Origin: Paragorgia papillata
Taxonomy: Eukaryota; Cnidaria; Anthozoa; Scleralcyonacea; Coralliidae
Length of the DNA: 64,000 nucleotides
Assembly: GCA_035771165.1 (NCBI GenBank)
Contig: JAWNZC010000116.1
Coordinates: 434,001 to 498,000, forward strand
Direction: 5' to 3'
Shown here: piece after piece, positions 21,370 through 36,600 of the stretch
How the letters are laid out: every line of letters begins with the position of its first letter
Position numbering within the stretch: the first letter of the stretch is position 1
Position numbers and translations under genes: made by a program
Notes under the pieces: generated by a model
Told to the model about the DNA's origin: nothing
Database searches by the model: none
The model's input: the letters and a program-made list of their open reading frames with translations, nothing else

Positions 21370-24300
21370 CTAAGCTTCGTAACCTTTGTTACTTACAGCG
21401 GTGCAACTTTCAGCTTTTGATTTCAGAGAAATGTCGGGCGCTCGGTTATTATTCCTCCGAGAAGATCTTCGTTTCATAAACATGATAAGAACAACAATAA
21501 CCAAGATTAGAAGGACGATGATCGCTCCTCCAATAATGATCAATGTTTTGGTATTGTTGGAGGTTTCTTCCTTTTTGCCTGAGATTAAAATGTAAAGCAG
21601 ATTAGCACCGGGATATATACTGATATAGGAGAAACAACACGTTACTAATTAGGACTTGTCTTAGACTAGATGGAGAGAGGGGGAAAGGGAGAGAAGGAGA
21701 GAGCGAAGAGGGAGAGAGGGAGCGAGAGGGAGCGAACGAACGAACGAACGAACGAACGAACGAACGAACGAACGAACGAACGAACGAACGAACGAACGAA
21801 CGAACGAACGAACGAACGAACGAACGAACGAACGGACGAACGAACGAACGAACGAGCGAACGAACGAGCGAGCGAGCGAGCGAACGAACGAACGGACGAG
21901 CGAACGAGCGAACGAATTAAGTTAATATATTGTTTAATTGTTTGTCGTAAATAACAAGTTAAATTAATTACTCAAATTATCTAGTAGCGCTTTGGTAGTG
22001 AGAAGGAATTAGTCTGAAAACAGAAGCCAGAGACTTATAAGCCAAACATAATATTGTGGTTCACTTATTATTCTCCGGCAATTATTACCTAATTCGCTTG
22101 CTGAAATCGTAAACGGTCCGACAGCGACAGAGTGGTGTGGAGATTCACCACCACTAACATCAACTTCTCTACGTTTTCGTCTAGGAGATTGGCAGTGAAG
22201 GGCCTTGTCGCAGGATCCGGATTTACCATTACAGATGACTAGGTCGCAGTGAAGGTAGACAAAGGTGTGGTTCGTCAAAAATCGAAAAGCCTGGAGGCTA
22301 AACTGTTGAACGCGTCCCGGGTAATAGTTGTACCGCATTGTCTTGTCAATCGCACATCTAGAAGAATTACACAGTATATATCTGCTGTTATTATACCACA
22401 CTACGCCATACCATTCCATACCACACTATACCACACCATATAGCAGACCATATACCATGCAGAAAATAGCATAACATATAGCATGGCATACAATACCTTA
22501 CCACACCACACCACATCATACCATACCATACCATACCATACTATATCATACCATACCATACCATACTATATCATACCATACCATACCATACTATATCATA
22601 CCATACCATACTATACTATATCATACCATACCATACTATACTATATCATACCATACCATACCATACCATACTATATCATACCATACCATACCATACCATA
22701 CCATACTATATCATACCATACCATACCATACTATACTATACTATATCATACCATACCATACTATACTATATCATACTATATCATACCATACTATATCATA
22801 CCATACCATACTATATCATAGCACACCATACCATATTATACAATACCCTAGTTGCTATGCGTGTTTTCATTGGTTGCTGTCCATGATCTATTAGAGGACA
22901 GACACATGGTCACGTCAGAGCACGTCAGCGGACTTGCTTTTTTCCTTCTTCATGCCCCAAAATCCGGCAAAAGTTTCGACAAAAACCTTTTAATTTTTTA
23001 TTGTATAAAACAAATAGATTCCATTTTTTTGTTGTCTGTTCAGTTATAGATGCACAGAAGACGTCACAACGTGGTAAGAACATCAGTGACCCACTCGACT
23101 GCGTCTCGTGGGCCACTTTTTTGTTCTTACCACGTTGTGACGTCATCTGTGCATCTATTACTGAACAGACAACGGCAAAATGGAATCTATTTGTTAACTA
23201 TATCATAGCACACCCGATACTATATCATAGCACACCATACCATACCATACCATACTATATCATAGCACACCATACCATATTGATATATACCATAACACAC
23301 TATACCATAACTATTCTATTTTGTGCTATATACAGACATATACAGTATATATACGTTAGTATATACAGTGTATGCATTTGTCTTATTAATTATACCCTTT
23401 CTTAATAACGTCGTATCTTGGTTGGTCGTAAGGTCTGTTGGTAGGAGTAGCATGACAACTGTCAGCAAACACAGCGAGATCAGGATTAGTAGTGTCAAGA
23501 GAGTACTGGACATAAATTCTCTCAAAAAGAGCTTTGGCAACTGGAAGCTCACTCAGACGATTGCGAAATTCTCCGTTTTCGAAGATTTCCATTCTTAAGG
23601 TGAAGTTACCCAAACCACCTGTAACATAAGATACACTAACCATTAAGTTATATACTAAACTAGCTTATAAATAAATATACTGGAGTAGTTTAAATTTCGG
23701 ATTTAAACCTTTTATCTTATACTAACAAGATAAAGTTCAAATGACGTCGAATCACTGCTTTTGAGAATATTTTTTGACTGCCTTAACCGGGAATTGAACC
23801 CAAGGCCTCTACTCCCCTAAAATGGTCTGGGCGAATGTTCCCTCAGGATAATTTTTCGATTTAAAGATTAGGAATGGTATTTTCATCGCTATCACTGGAG
23901 AATAATTACATTAGCAACTTACAAACCAAAGCACTTAGTCTACGGTAGCAACGGAGAAAAAAATGTTAAACGAAACGCACCTGTTTATAGCAATTAATAA
24001 AAAGTGCTTTATTAACTGTCAAAACTTCTTTTTATATTTTTCAATTCTTAAAACTTCGATTTTTCTTGCAAATTATTCTCAGACAAATGACGAATTTTTC
24101 ACGACAGGGGGGGGTCTAAGTGTTCCCCCTGCCCCCTCTAATGCCACCCCAGTTTTTAGCTTAGCGTCCTAGCGTTCTAACCAGTGATTACATGGGAGTC
24201 CTAATAACCTCAGTGGCTTATAAAACGCTGGTACGTTACTGCGGAATGCGGTTGAGTGTTTAATGACGTCTCACACACAGATAGTTGCAACGGTTGATCG

Positions 24301-26795
24301 ATCATGTTGTCAAGTGAAATTTCGAACGTTGCTATGTGATCATTGAACGTTGTGGCCTTGTTGTCGGAGTTCGACAATGGATAACGTTATCGCCAAGAGT
24401 AGAGTACAACTATTATAATAAAAATCGAGTGACTCCAATATTCATTGCAAATGATGACTTGTTATCGTTGACATTCGAAGGATTTTATGGACTGGTATTG
24501 AAAGAAGTTCCTCCGTTTGACGAAGATGTCGTCGGAAGCCGTGTCATTTCGAAATTCGAATGACAATTCTGGACGAAAACAGTTCTGAGGTTAACATTTC
24601 TACCAAATATTTTTCATGTCAGATGTTTTCGTTCCTAAAAGGAATGAAGATGCTTTTCGTTCGTGTTGCAGCGGCAGAATCGACAGTCGCGGTTAGTAAG
24701 ACGTACAGAATCTCTTCAACACATTTGAGACTACGGCAGAGGAAATATTCAGGGAACGCGTGATGTCGGTAAATTTGCCAGGGAAGACACCGGGAGCTGG
24801 GTTTCCGCCTTCAAGAATTATTTTATTTACTATTAGTGACCTCAAATCCTTCGATAATATTTTGGCGCCACATTTTGTTATTGTCAGTTAACCCTAGCAA
24901 CATTCGAAATTTCACTTGACAACATGTTCAATCAACCGTTGCAACGATCTGTGTGTCATGACGTCATTAAACACTCAACCGCTTCCGCAGTAAGTTATAT
25001 GCTGCCTGAGTGGGGTGTTTATATGGAGGCGAGCCAGCCCGGGCACCCAGGCTATCCCGCTTTGCCAAGATCGTGTTGGGGTTTATATGTGCTTTGTGAG
25101 ACCGAGATCTCGGTTGACTGGGCGCGCCTGCATGGCCTACCCGCGGGCTGGCACTAAAAGCTCCGTACACGCGACACAATTTGTTAAAGTGCCTCTATGG
25201 CCTGTGGGATCTTTACATATTTAAATAACTTAGGTTAAAAGAAAATGTTTCCCGAAATTTTTTTACCTCTATAACTGTGACCGTGCATTAGGGACATGGT
25301 GCGAGTTTACTCTGTGACGTCACGGTCGGAACCGAACTTCTGACTATTTAGTGTGTTTTTGGTATTGCGTCTCTTAAACCTTTATTTAAGCAATGAAAAC
25401 TTTAGATATATTCATCAATATGTTCCAAGATGGTTCGTCTGACTCAGACTCGGTGGAAGAAATTTTGGTGTTCCGACTGTGACGCAAATGTGACGTAAAT
25501 CTATCAATTAGAGCCCGGGCCCAAGAAAACGGTCTAACTTTCAAAATGGCGCGATTTGGGCTGATTTGGCCAACTTCGGAGCACTGTTAATGGGCGAGCA
25601 TTTAATATTTTTGAGAAAAAATTTCGGGAAACATTTTCTTTTAACCTAAGTTATTTAAATATGTAAAGATCCCACAGACCATAGAGGCACTTTAACGTTT
25701 TATCAGCTTTTTTCGACATATTAACAATTCACAAGTTCTGCTTGTTCATGTACAATTCATATTTAAAAAAATGAGACTTCGTGTCTTACCATTACTGATA
25801 AACTACGCAATTATAGCACAACAAGCAAGTGCCCTTCTCATGTAGCACAAATTAAAATTATCTCGCGAAAGCGGGCTGGCTTGGGTACCCAGGCTGGCTT
25901 GCCTCCATAGCACCCCCTAAAAGACGGTGAATGTTTATAAAAATAATTCTTACTTTGCTCTCCGGTCACTGTGCTCAGTGCGGGTGCGAAACTTAGTGTT
26001 CCAATGGTTATTTTTCTGTCGTAAGAACACGCAAAACTTGCTTTAAAATTGTTGATTCTTGTTATTACTTCGTGGTCACTCGCAACCGGTTTGTATCGAA
26101 CCGTATTAGAAAACGAAATTGCCAAATCTGTTTCACTGCTTTGTGTGCCACAGTCTTTTGTGCTGGTGTAGAAGAAAATATGAGTTTCGTTTTCGCTAGC
26201 TTTGCACAACGGATCTATTAAATGTAAATCGTCCGGGCCCATTTCTTTTGGTAACGTAGACTTTGAAAAGACTACTTTCATTCCATCTTTACGGCAATCC
26301 ACTTGAAATGTAATAACTAAGATACCAAAAAAAAATGTCAAAAAAAAAAGAAGAAAAATTAATGAGCCAATACTGTAGCAATTGAGTAGTCTAATGATTG
26401 CACAGGCATACGTTTGCAAAAAAATCTTCCGAGTAAAAGTTGCAATGCCAAAATTTGGATGCAAAATTAGATTTGTTATTAATTGGTTGGGTTTTCTTTT
26501 ATTATGAATTACTACGCGAAGCCGTTGATCAATTCATAAATAAAAAACAAATTGTGGGTGAAAAGTCTTTTAATACATGCAGCATAAATACAGCTTAACT
26601 AGCACCACCAACAACAACAATGACAGCAAGAGCAGCAACAGGAACAGTCAACCGACAACAACAACACCAGCAACAACAACAACACAAACTCCAGCAACAA
26701 TAACAACACAACACAACAAAACAAAACAAAACAAAGCAAAACAAAACATGCAACGCCAACAACCGAACAATAACAACACAACCACCACCACCACC

Positions 26796-26831
<36 letters not shown>

Positions 26832-29800
26832 GCCGGCAACAGCAGCAACAACAATACACAACTACAGACTTGGCGTTGACCATACCGAACAAACGTTTGA
26901 AAAAATTGACATGTTTAAAAAAAATTGGAAACGCCACGGTGTCCACGTCATAGTCTAGAACTGGGTATTGTATATATAATTGCATATTGTGTATATACAC
27001 AAGTTCAAACAATTCACAGAAATAGAGTTTTACCAAAACAGGCTTGATTGTACAGTGTCCGTGCTTGTGTTGAAAGCTGAGCAGGATTCTTAAACGATAC
27101 CACAAATTTTTCGGCTGGATTTGAAGCGATATCATTCAGCTCCGAAAAAGCGATGCTAAATATATTTCCAAAACCAGCACTGAAGATTGATACACCAATG
27201 TTCTTTAAACGTTGGGCAGGATGACTTGACATTGCTAAATTACTCTGATTATTTGTGAGAACGATAAGTACATTTCTTGCCTCTATAAAAATAAAACACA
27301 CATCAGCAAATAAGCATTAAATGTTTATTGTTTAACATGATGGTCGATTTAGTTCTAAATACTGATTCGTTTGAGAAGCTATTCAAGCACTAAAATTGTT
27401 CTTTTTTACCATGGTGTCAAAACACCTCAGCTATATATATATATATATATATTGCCTCGTTTTTCAACTCATTTCCTCGGGTTTGGTGTTTTAATGTAAG
27501 AGTTTTGACATCCTGGTAATGTTTGACGTTGACTGACTTCTCAAACTGTGCTGAGCAGAATTTCTATATTTCAAAGTTGTAGAACTTATAGAAATTTAAA
27601 AATACCAATTTCGCGTAATTAGCTGCCTTAAGCCAAATGCTGAAAGGGTTTGAGAAGTTTATTTCGTTTAAGCAAAATTCATTAAGATATTTAGCGATGA
27701 AAATTGCAAGCAGCTCTGTTTTCCCGCGAAATTTAAATGTTCCATGCAAGGCTTGTTTCTTCAGCTTTAAATTTCAGCTAAACTGCCGTATTCAAAGACT
27801 TTCGTTGAACACGGGTTTTGGCCGATTTTTTTCAAATTTTCACAATGTATCGGAGACCATAAGAGCTTCAAAAGTGTGTGCGGTAGCTATACGATTTTTT
27901 TTTTATTTCTGAGTAATCGACTACGATTCATGGTATGCACGCAACTTAACTGAGGTTGCAAAAGAATGCCTTATACCTCAAAAATAACAACAACAAAAAC
28001 CAAAGCTACCGCACACACTTTTGTAGAACAGCTAGTTGAGTTTCAATTAAAACTATTTTTACATGATTTGATTGAAACTGTAGTTCAACAAAAGTCGCGG
28101 CGCAAAGCGAATGCGTTTTCAGAATTTTATCAAAACAAAACAAGTTTAAATACTTTTCAAAATTGTAAATCAACTGTCCAATTCTACAATCATTTTGCTA
28201 TAAACTGTAAAAATTTGAATTTGATTGCTTTTAAACTCAACGCGCAGTTGCATTTTTCGCAAAGCACTACTCCAAGGTGTTGCGTAACCTTAACTTAAAA
28301 TCTCAGTCCTATACCCGCACTTTTCAGTGACAAACTTCAAACTGCGTTCTTCGGGAGATCTTTTTATACGGAGTGACACCGACGGGTCTAATGATAATAT
28401 AAAATAGAGATAAAACAAGAACCTGAAAATCTGGCGCCATTTTTCTTTTTAAACATATTTGTAGAAGCCATGTTTAGGCCTTCAGCAATGTACGTCAAAC
28501 TATTAGCTTTTCCAATCGAGTCGATGACATTGTGGAGACTGGCATGGTTTAGGAATTTATTAAATGGTAGATAAAGAACAGCTTTATTTGAAAACGTGAC
28601 AATTGACACTCGAGTTTGCTCTTGTTTAATGTTAAAAAATGATGTGACATTTTTTATCAAGTATTTCATCTCCTTAAATTGCTGGTCGGAAATACTTCGT
28701 GAATTATCCAACAAAAATCCAAGGTCGACAGGAGCTGGGCATTTAGCTGCAAAGAACAAAAAATATATTTTCGGTTTGTACAGCATTACGTTTTTTCAGA
28801 AAAGTTATATGAGTAATATACAAGTTCAGTTTAGTTTACAGCACAACTATGTTGAATCAGCCATAAAATAATACAATTTGTTGTAAACACCATCTAGATT
28901 TTGAGGAGACCAGTACCAATACCAATACGAACACCAATACCAACACCAACATACACCAGCACAAACACTAACACCAACACCTAACTAATACCAACACCTA
29001 CTATGACACCAATACTAATACTAACATGCACCAACACCACCACTAACACCAACACCAACATGCACCAACACCAACACCAACATGCACCAACACCAACATG
29101 CACCAACACCAACATGCACCAACACCAGCACCAACATGAACCAACACCAACATGCACCAACACCAACATGCACCAACACCAACATGCACCAACACCACCA
29201 CCAACATGCACCAACACCAACATGCACCAACATGCACCAACACCACCACCAACATGCACCACCACCAACATGCACCAACACCAACATGCACCAACACCAA
29301 CATGCACCAACACCAACATGCACCAACACCAACATGCACCAACACCAACATGCACCAACACCACCACCAACATGCACCAACACCAACATGCACCAACACC
29401 AACATGCACCAACACCAACATGCACCAACACCAACATGCACCAACACCAGCACAAACATGCACCAACACCAACATGCACCAACACCGCCACCAACATGCA
29501 CCAACACCAACATGCACCAACACCAACATGCACCAACACCAACATGCACCAACACCACCACCAACATGCACCAACACCAACATGCACCAACACCAACATA
29601 CACCACCACCAACACCAACACGAACATACACCAACACCGATACCAACACCAACAGTGTTACACCAATATCTCTACCTTTATATCTACTTCCAATACCAAT
29701 GAGCAATACTTCTACCAATACAAATGCCAATAAAATAAATTATAAATATACTTATAAATATAATACAATAAAAAGAAGAAAATTAATACTCTTACAGTAA

Positions 29801-29981
29801 TCTGAATCACGGAAGTATGTTGTCAGGTTGGCTTCAAGCGCTGTGTCGTTGATAAATTCAAATTTCTGCAAACATTTTTGGAAGAAAAAAGTATAAACTT
29901 CGTAAACTGAGCAGTGCATGCGCAATCTTCAGTAATTTTTTTTTATATATTCGCGTATAACTCTGGTATTCTTAGCAACTG

Positions 29982-30025
<44 letters not shown>

Positions 30026-30546
30026 TATTTACGGAATGAGTGGCCGTTCTGTATCGGGGTATACAGACACGAGGCGAAGCCGAGTGCCTGTATCCCGATA
30101 CAGAACGGACACGAATTCTGTAAATGACTTCTAAAACGTATATTAGCGAAAATACATCATGTTAAGAGCTGATAAACCTTCGACGTAAGGTTTAATAGGT
30201 TACGATTATTAAATTACTGACGTGAGCATGCGCTTTGATTTAGTATTAGTCCCACATTTTATATTCTAAGTGACGTGCCATAAATAGCCGTTCTGATCAC
30301 AAATGTTTGCATCGTCATCTTGTATGGGGACGCTACCTTACTCAAGATAGTTGAATGCGAAGTGTCTGTACACTTGCTACAGAACTGATATCAGTGTCTG
30401 TAAATGTGATACAGAACTGATGTTTTGTTAAACAGTTCTATATCACATTTACAGACACTGATATCAGTTCTGTATCGGGGTAAACAGACATTGATTAAAC
30501 CTTAATTTCTTTTGAATTTTCCTCTTGAATTATTAATGAGTTTTAG

Positions 30547-30619
<73 letters not shown>

Positions 30620-33600
30620 GAAACACAAGCCTATAGCGATTTTACCTTTGAAAATACTGAGATGCGCAAGGCAATGAAGTTTACCAAATCTTCTGACGAA
30701 CCAAAGGGAGCAGGAACTGTAGCGGAGATGATTATAGGATTTGTTGTGCCATCTGTTGCATTTGGGCCGTGCGCCAGTAAGTTAATCTGAATATTTACTG
30801 AACCGTTGCTGTTCAAAACGACGGTTTTCGGTTCATAAGATCTAACGAAAGATCGTTCATCTGTTACCAAGATATTGAATTGTTCTCTCAGTCCGTAGTT
30901 ATAAAGAGTAACATTAAGAGAAGATGGTTCATCTGGGGAGACAACCCGACTGTTACTTTCCGCAAACAGTCTTACTTTAATTTCAAACGCTTGAGGGTTT
31001 ATCAAACGAGGGAGAACTCGTTGGACAATATTGCCATTTTTGTCGTAGCCAGTAAACATCAGTCTAAATGCATCCGAGCCCGCTACTAAAGAGCCATAAT
31101 ATGTATCGTTGTACATCACTTTACCACGTGAAAGCTCAAAACTTCCCAGAAGATCTCCACTCACATTTACCATGCGGGCTGTCAGATTTTTGTTATGATG
31201 AAGAACCCCAGGTTTATTTGGCACGACAGTCACGAATAATCGTTTTCCTTAAAAGAATCGCAACAAAAGTTTTGTTGGACTAAAATTGGAGTAAAATTAT
31301 ATATCTGAAAAAAGTTTAGGATAGCAATAAAAAGGACTGAAATAATACGATACTGAACGAATAGATCTAGACCACTGATCTTTATAACAATTTTGTACAA
31401 TGAAACGTTTTTCTTTTATTTTAAGTGCCTATATCATGAAATGAAAAATTGAAAACAAAATTCTTGACGTATATACTATTATCAAGGTCAAATTACCTTG
31501 TGCCTAAATTAATATTCCTATTATATATCTGCATGCGACTAGTATAAAAACGTCATGCATTGCAAAATATTAATGACTAAAGTGTCCTGACGTTTACCTT
31601 TTATTGGATTTCCAGATAGTGGAACTGGGATACTGCCAAATAAAGCAGAGTATTCTTCAACTGCAAGAGAACTTTTAAAGAACAGTGTGTTTTGTGCTGT
31701 CACTTGAACGGAATACGATCCAGAGGCTCTAACAGCGAACTTCCAATTACCCACTACCAGGTTTGTTACACGAATACTGTAGATAGTAGCCGTAGTGCTA
31801 ACCGTATCAACGACAGGACTATGACCTATTAAGATACACAACCCTTTAAGTATATAACTGAATCGCCTTATTCGCACTAGCTCATTCTCCAGCGCCCTCA
31901 CTTTATATACAGACTTGGATTGGCTATTGTACCATTTTGCCATGGGACAGTGGCTGAGTATTGTAGAACAATGGCTGAGTATTGTAGAACAATGGCTGAG
32001 TATGGTAGAACAATGGCTGAGTATTGTAGAACAATGGTTGAGTATTGTAGAACAATGGCTGAGTATTGTAGAACAATGGCTGAGTATTGTAGAACAATGG
32101 CTGAGTATGGTAGAACAATGGCTGAGTATGGTAGAACAATGGCTGAGTATGGTAGAACGATGGTTGAGTATTGTAGAACAATGGCTGAGTATGGTAGAAC
32201 AATGGCTGAGTATGGTAGAACAATGACTGTCTATTATTAAAAGGCGAAATGACATAATGGCCAGTCCAAGCCTGCTTATGTATAGTCTATTTTACTGAGT
32301 TACATATGTGTTACCTGCGGGAGCTTGAACTGTGATACTTCTTGCTGTATCTGCACTGAGTGTAACCGTGATTGACAAAATTGAGGAATCAATCTCTGTG
32401 TAAAATTCTTTAACGGTGTCTTCTGTGAAATAACCTTTAACTGTAAGTAGTGTTGACTCTTCCACCGGGGAAGTAAGATTCGCCCCAGTAAAATTTGAAC
32501 TACGGCGAAAAAGGTTCATCAAGTCAGGAACATCTGCCTTAGTGTATACGAGAAACTGTCCTCCGGTGGCAGTTGCCAAATGTTGGTAAAGTGCTTGGCC
32601 AGACAGACTTCGACGTTTACGCCTTCGAGAACAGTATCCTGTAGACACGAAAAAAAGCCTGCATCGTTTCTTTATAGCCATCGATTGAACTGAAAATACT
32701 AAATGTTTGTCTTTGGAGTCGGCATCACTAAAATAGTAAATATCTGAGTTTGGTGCAGAGTTGGATAAAGCCAGGTACAGGCCGCTCATACCCATTTCTG
32801 CACAATCACCACCCCCATAAGGTGATAAAGAACTGACTTTCCTCTTTGCTTCTTCGGCATCACGAGTGACATATGCAGGGCCAAATCCTAAAGACGAATA
32901 AAACATGGCATGCAGTTGGTGCAGTCTTGCCAAAGACTCGTATTTACATGACTTGACACAACTGTAGTGTACACCACAGTAGCGCACTACAGGTGTGCAA
33001 ACGGGGCCCATGGGCCGAGGGGGGCCATTGACCCATCCAAGCCCCAAACTATTAACAGACTGCACGGGTCGTCGCTCCTAACTCCTAAGCATACTCAACA
33101 GTCAACGACTCGTCACTTTGTGGGAGGCGGCCCCAAATTTTTTTCTCGCACCGGGGCCCACACCCACGTAGTGCCGCCACTGGTACACCAGTTGGTCCCG
33201 CTTATATATTTACTCTATCTAACGCCACAACAGTCACTGTCATTATTATTAATATGATACCTGGATCATTAAATGGGACCAGCACGTAGTATATGTTTGC
33301 TGTGTTGCTTTCACGTCGTAAATCTTCGATGACTTGGACAGTCATTTGCTTTACCATAGTGATTTCACCTAGTATAATGAATGATTGGTATATGCAATGA
33401 AGAAAACGATCTTTATAACTCATGTTCCTCCTTGTGATCGTAATAATAATGATCACGCGATAGTCGTGATCGTTGTGGTAATAGAGAGCTTAAGCATATT
33501 AGGCGTTTTTGAGACACGGACGGTGACCGGAAGGACAGGAATACAATACAGAACTACTGAACCGCGTATTCTTTGAAAAGACTTTTTTTACCCAAAACAA

Positions 33601-36600
33601 AGGCTATGAATAATCACATATCTAAACTGTTAGCTCATAAGCTTAAATTTCATCTTTATTTCTCAAACTCATTAATAATTCATGAACCAAAAACAAAAGA
33701 AATTAATGTTTAATCAGTGCTTTGAAATCGGAGGAAAAGTACTAGTACTTTGAAATAATGCAAAATACGTTTTCAAAGTCTTGGGACTTTGAAATAAGGC
33801 AAATTATATTACGTTTCAGAGGTATCTTCGGAGTTTTGAGTTTGAGAAGTCAGTTCAAATACTCGACGTCGGACTTTACCAGGATTACAAAGCCCTCGTG
33901 CATTAAAAAGGCTCGCCTTTTCAAAAAGCACTCGGACTTTGAAATCCCGGTAAAGTCCTCCGTCTCGTATTTGAACTATTACATAAAAATACAGATCCTT
34001 TATTTTATATTGTAATGTAATGAAATTATCCCCCTTAAAATACAAGTTTTCTACTTTAAAAGTCTTTAAATGTCTCATTGTAGTAAAACAACGATGACAG
34101 GCCTCAACGTTCTAGCAGTTCCCGTCGTCTCAAGAATATGAAAATGCTCTTAATGACGTCTTGTGTAGAATTGCTCTTGGAATTTTAAATTGCTCATTAT
34201 CATTGTTTTGAACGAAAAATGCTATTGAATTAAAACGCCGTCCGTGGCTGTAAAACGTCTGTTGCTTAAGCTCTCTAATAATAATGACGACGGCCATCAT
34301 GATGATGATGATAATTGTGATAATGGTGATAGAAATATGATGGTGATAGTAATGATGACAATAGTGATAGTGATGGTGATGATGACGATGATGATGAATC
34401 GGGTTCAGTCCAATCTCGTTCCCAGTGCCCACGTTCCCCACCGGGGAAACGAGAGACTCTGGGGTAATCCGTTTCAAATCGATATTTCATTGGCTGGTGA
34501 ACACAGTGAACTCTATATAACTCTTCTTCCGGATCACAAGAATCCTGTGATGGCGTGAACGGATTATCCCAGAGTCTCTCGTTTCCCGGGTGGGGAACGT
34601 GGGCTCTGGGAACGAGATTGGGTTCAGTCCAGATATTAGAAGTCTGACTCTGATTGGTCAGAGGGTTGGAAAGGAATTTGTTTGTGTAATACCAAAGCTT
34701 ACCTGCCATACTGCCTGTTGTGTCAATAACGAATGAAAATGATCGTTCCGATAAAATATTAAGGAATATTGCAAACTTTTTCTCACCCACGTCTTGTAGG
34801 ACGGCATCGAAAAAAGCTTTAGTAGCCTTGATAGCCAAGTAAGCCGCTTGTTTATGAAGTCTATAGTGTGTAGAAGATATTGCAAGTTAACTTCGTGAAA
34901 AAAAGTAATAAAGTTATCATAGTGTGGATAATATCTGTGTTAGTATTTAAGAAATAGAAAATGGCTGCCTGTGTTTATATAGCCTGCATGATGTGAACAC
35001 AAGAGATAGTTGGGAGATTTTGAAAATTTATGTGAACCCGAGCCACATTTATTTATTTATTTGTTTGTTTGTTTGTTTGTTTGTTTGTTTGTTTGTTTGT
35101 TTGTTTGTTTGTTTGTTTATTTGTTTATTTGTTTGTTTGTTTGTTTGTTTATTTGTTTGTTTGTTTATTTGTTTAATTGTTTGTTTGTTTGTCTGTCTGT
35201 CTGTCGGTTTGTCGGTCGGTTTGTCAGTTTGTCGGTCTGTCGGTTTGTCGGTCTGTCGGACCGACAAAAACTATTTTGATATCGCTTAGTGCGACACTTA
35301 AAAAGAGGAAAAGTACGAGGATGTCTTAAAGAATAGATGTTCTCAGTAGGACTAGGCAATACGTCGTGGATTTTACTTTCATGGTCTAAGATTGATTATC
35401 TATTTATCTATTTATCTATTTATCTATTTATCTATTTATCTATTTATCTATTTATCTATTTATCTATTTATCTATTTACTTATTTACTTATTTACTTATT
35501 TATTTATTTATTTATTTATTATATTTATTTATTTATTGACTTATTGACTTATTCGTTCGTTCGTTCATTATTTTTCTTTATTCATTTAGTAATTTACATT
35601 GATTTAGTGTTTTAGTAAGGGATTATTAAAAATGACGGTGTAAACGCACCAAGGTGGCGCATTTTAAGTACGCTTAAGTTAAGCGTGCTTAAATTTTGGC
35701 CATGTAAACAGAGCTTTAGATACAAAATTTAATCCAACGGACAACATTAAAAACAAATAAATATAAAATGGACTAGACACAACCATTCTGCAGACAATGG
35801 AAGTGAATCTAAATAATAATAATAATAATAAATAACAATTGCTGCCGCAGCGAGCTAGCCTGAAGCGAGCGAGCAAGTGAAGTTGAACTTCATTTTACTT
35901 TGGTGTCATGTGCGTTAATACCAGTCCGGTTAGTACCTCGTAAGTTACCTTGATCTTTGATAATTGGAACTAATGTTAAAACAGACAGCAATAAAAGCTT
36001 TGTTTGTGATCGAGCAACTAGGGCACTGCTAGTTCAGGGTATGTGTACGCCAACTTGAGAAGCGATAGCAACCGGTTCTTAAAAATATCTTTGGCCACGC
36101 TTAACACTTAAAACAAAAAACTTCCTATGCTTTAAAGTTTAAAATCAGAATGTAACACTATAAACACAGTGGTGTTCACTATATATTTTATTAATTAACA
36201 CCCGACTATAAATTGTCTACGGGTCTCATTTGAACGGATTGTGATTCTTTAGCCGCTCGTCAGTTCTTATACTAGTTATTACAAATAACAAATGTCTTAA
36301 TAAAAGTCATTTTTCCTAGAACACATTCTTATTCCATTAGGTCTGATATATGAAGCGTAATTCAGTATCTCATATATATTGAGAAGCACTCAAAACTAAA
36401 TGAGGAGAAAACGAGGGCGAGTTGTCTAATTGTTTTAGTATCAACCATAAATAACTTTTCTTTAACATAGATAAATGTTAATAAGCATATGAAGCGTAAT
36501 TATCTCATATTGTTTTCCATATCTTCAAACGCGACACTGAGTCGCTGACTGCTTTCACATTCGTGCATACGTCGACAGCAAAAATTTTTGAAATCTTATA

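Noticed and set aside
21670..21954. 94-residue Glu-Arg-Thr-Asn repeat protein
   Set aside because: It is translation of a (CGAA)n microsatellite in an intron.
22483..22821. 112-residue His/Tyr/Ile/Pro repeat ORF
   Set aside because: It is a CCATA/CTATATCATA array in an intron; no start context or domain.
26595..27135. 178-residue Cys/Leu/Val-rich minus-strand ORF
   Set aside because: It is complement of a CAA/CCA tract in an intron; the real exon in this area is 27034-27282 in a different frame.
28905..29750. Several ORFs of about 190-265 residues on both strands
   Set aside because: All are readings of one 16-bp tandem repeat in an intron; the same peptide appears in several frames.
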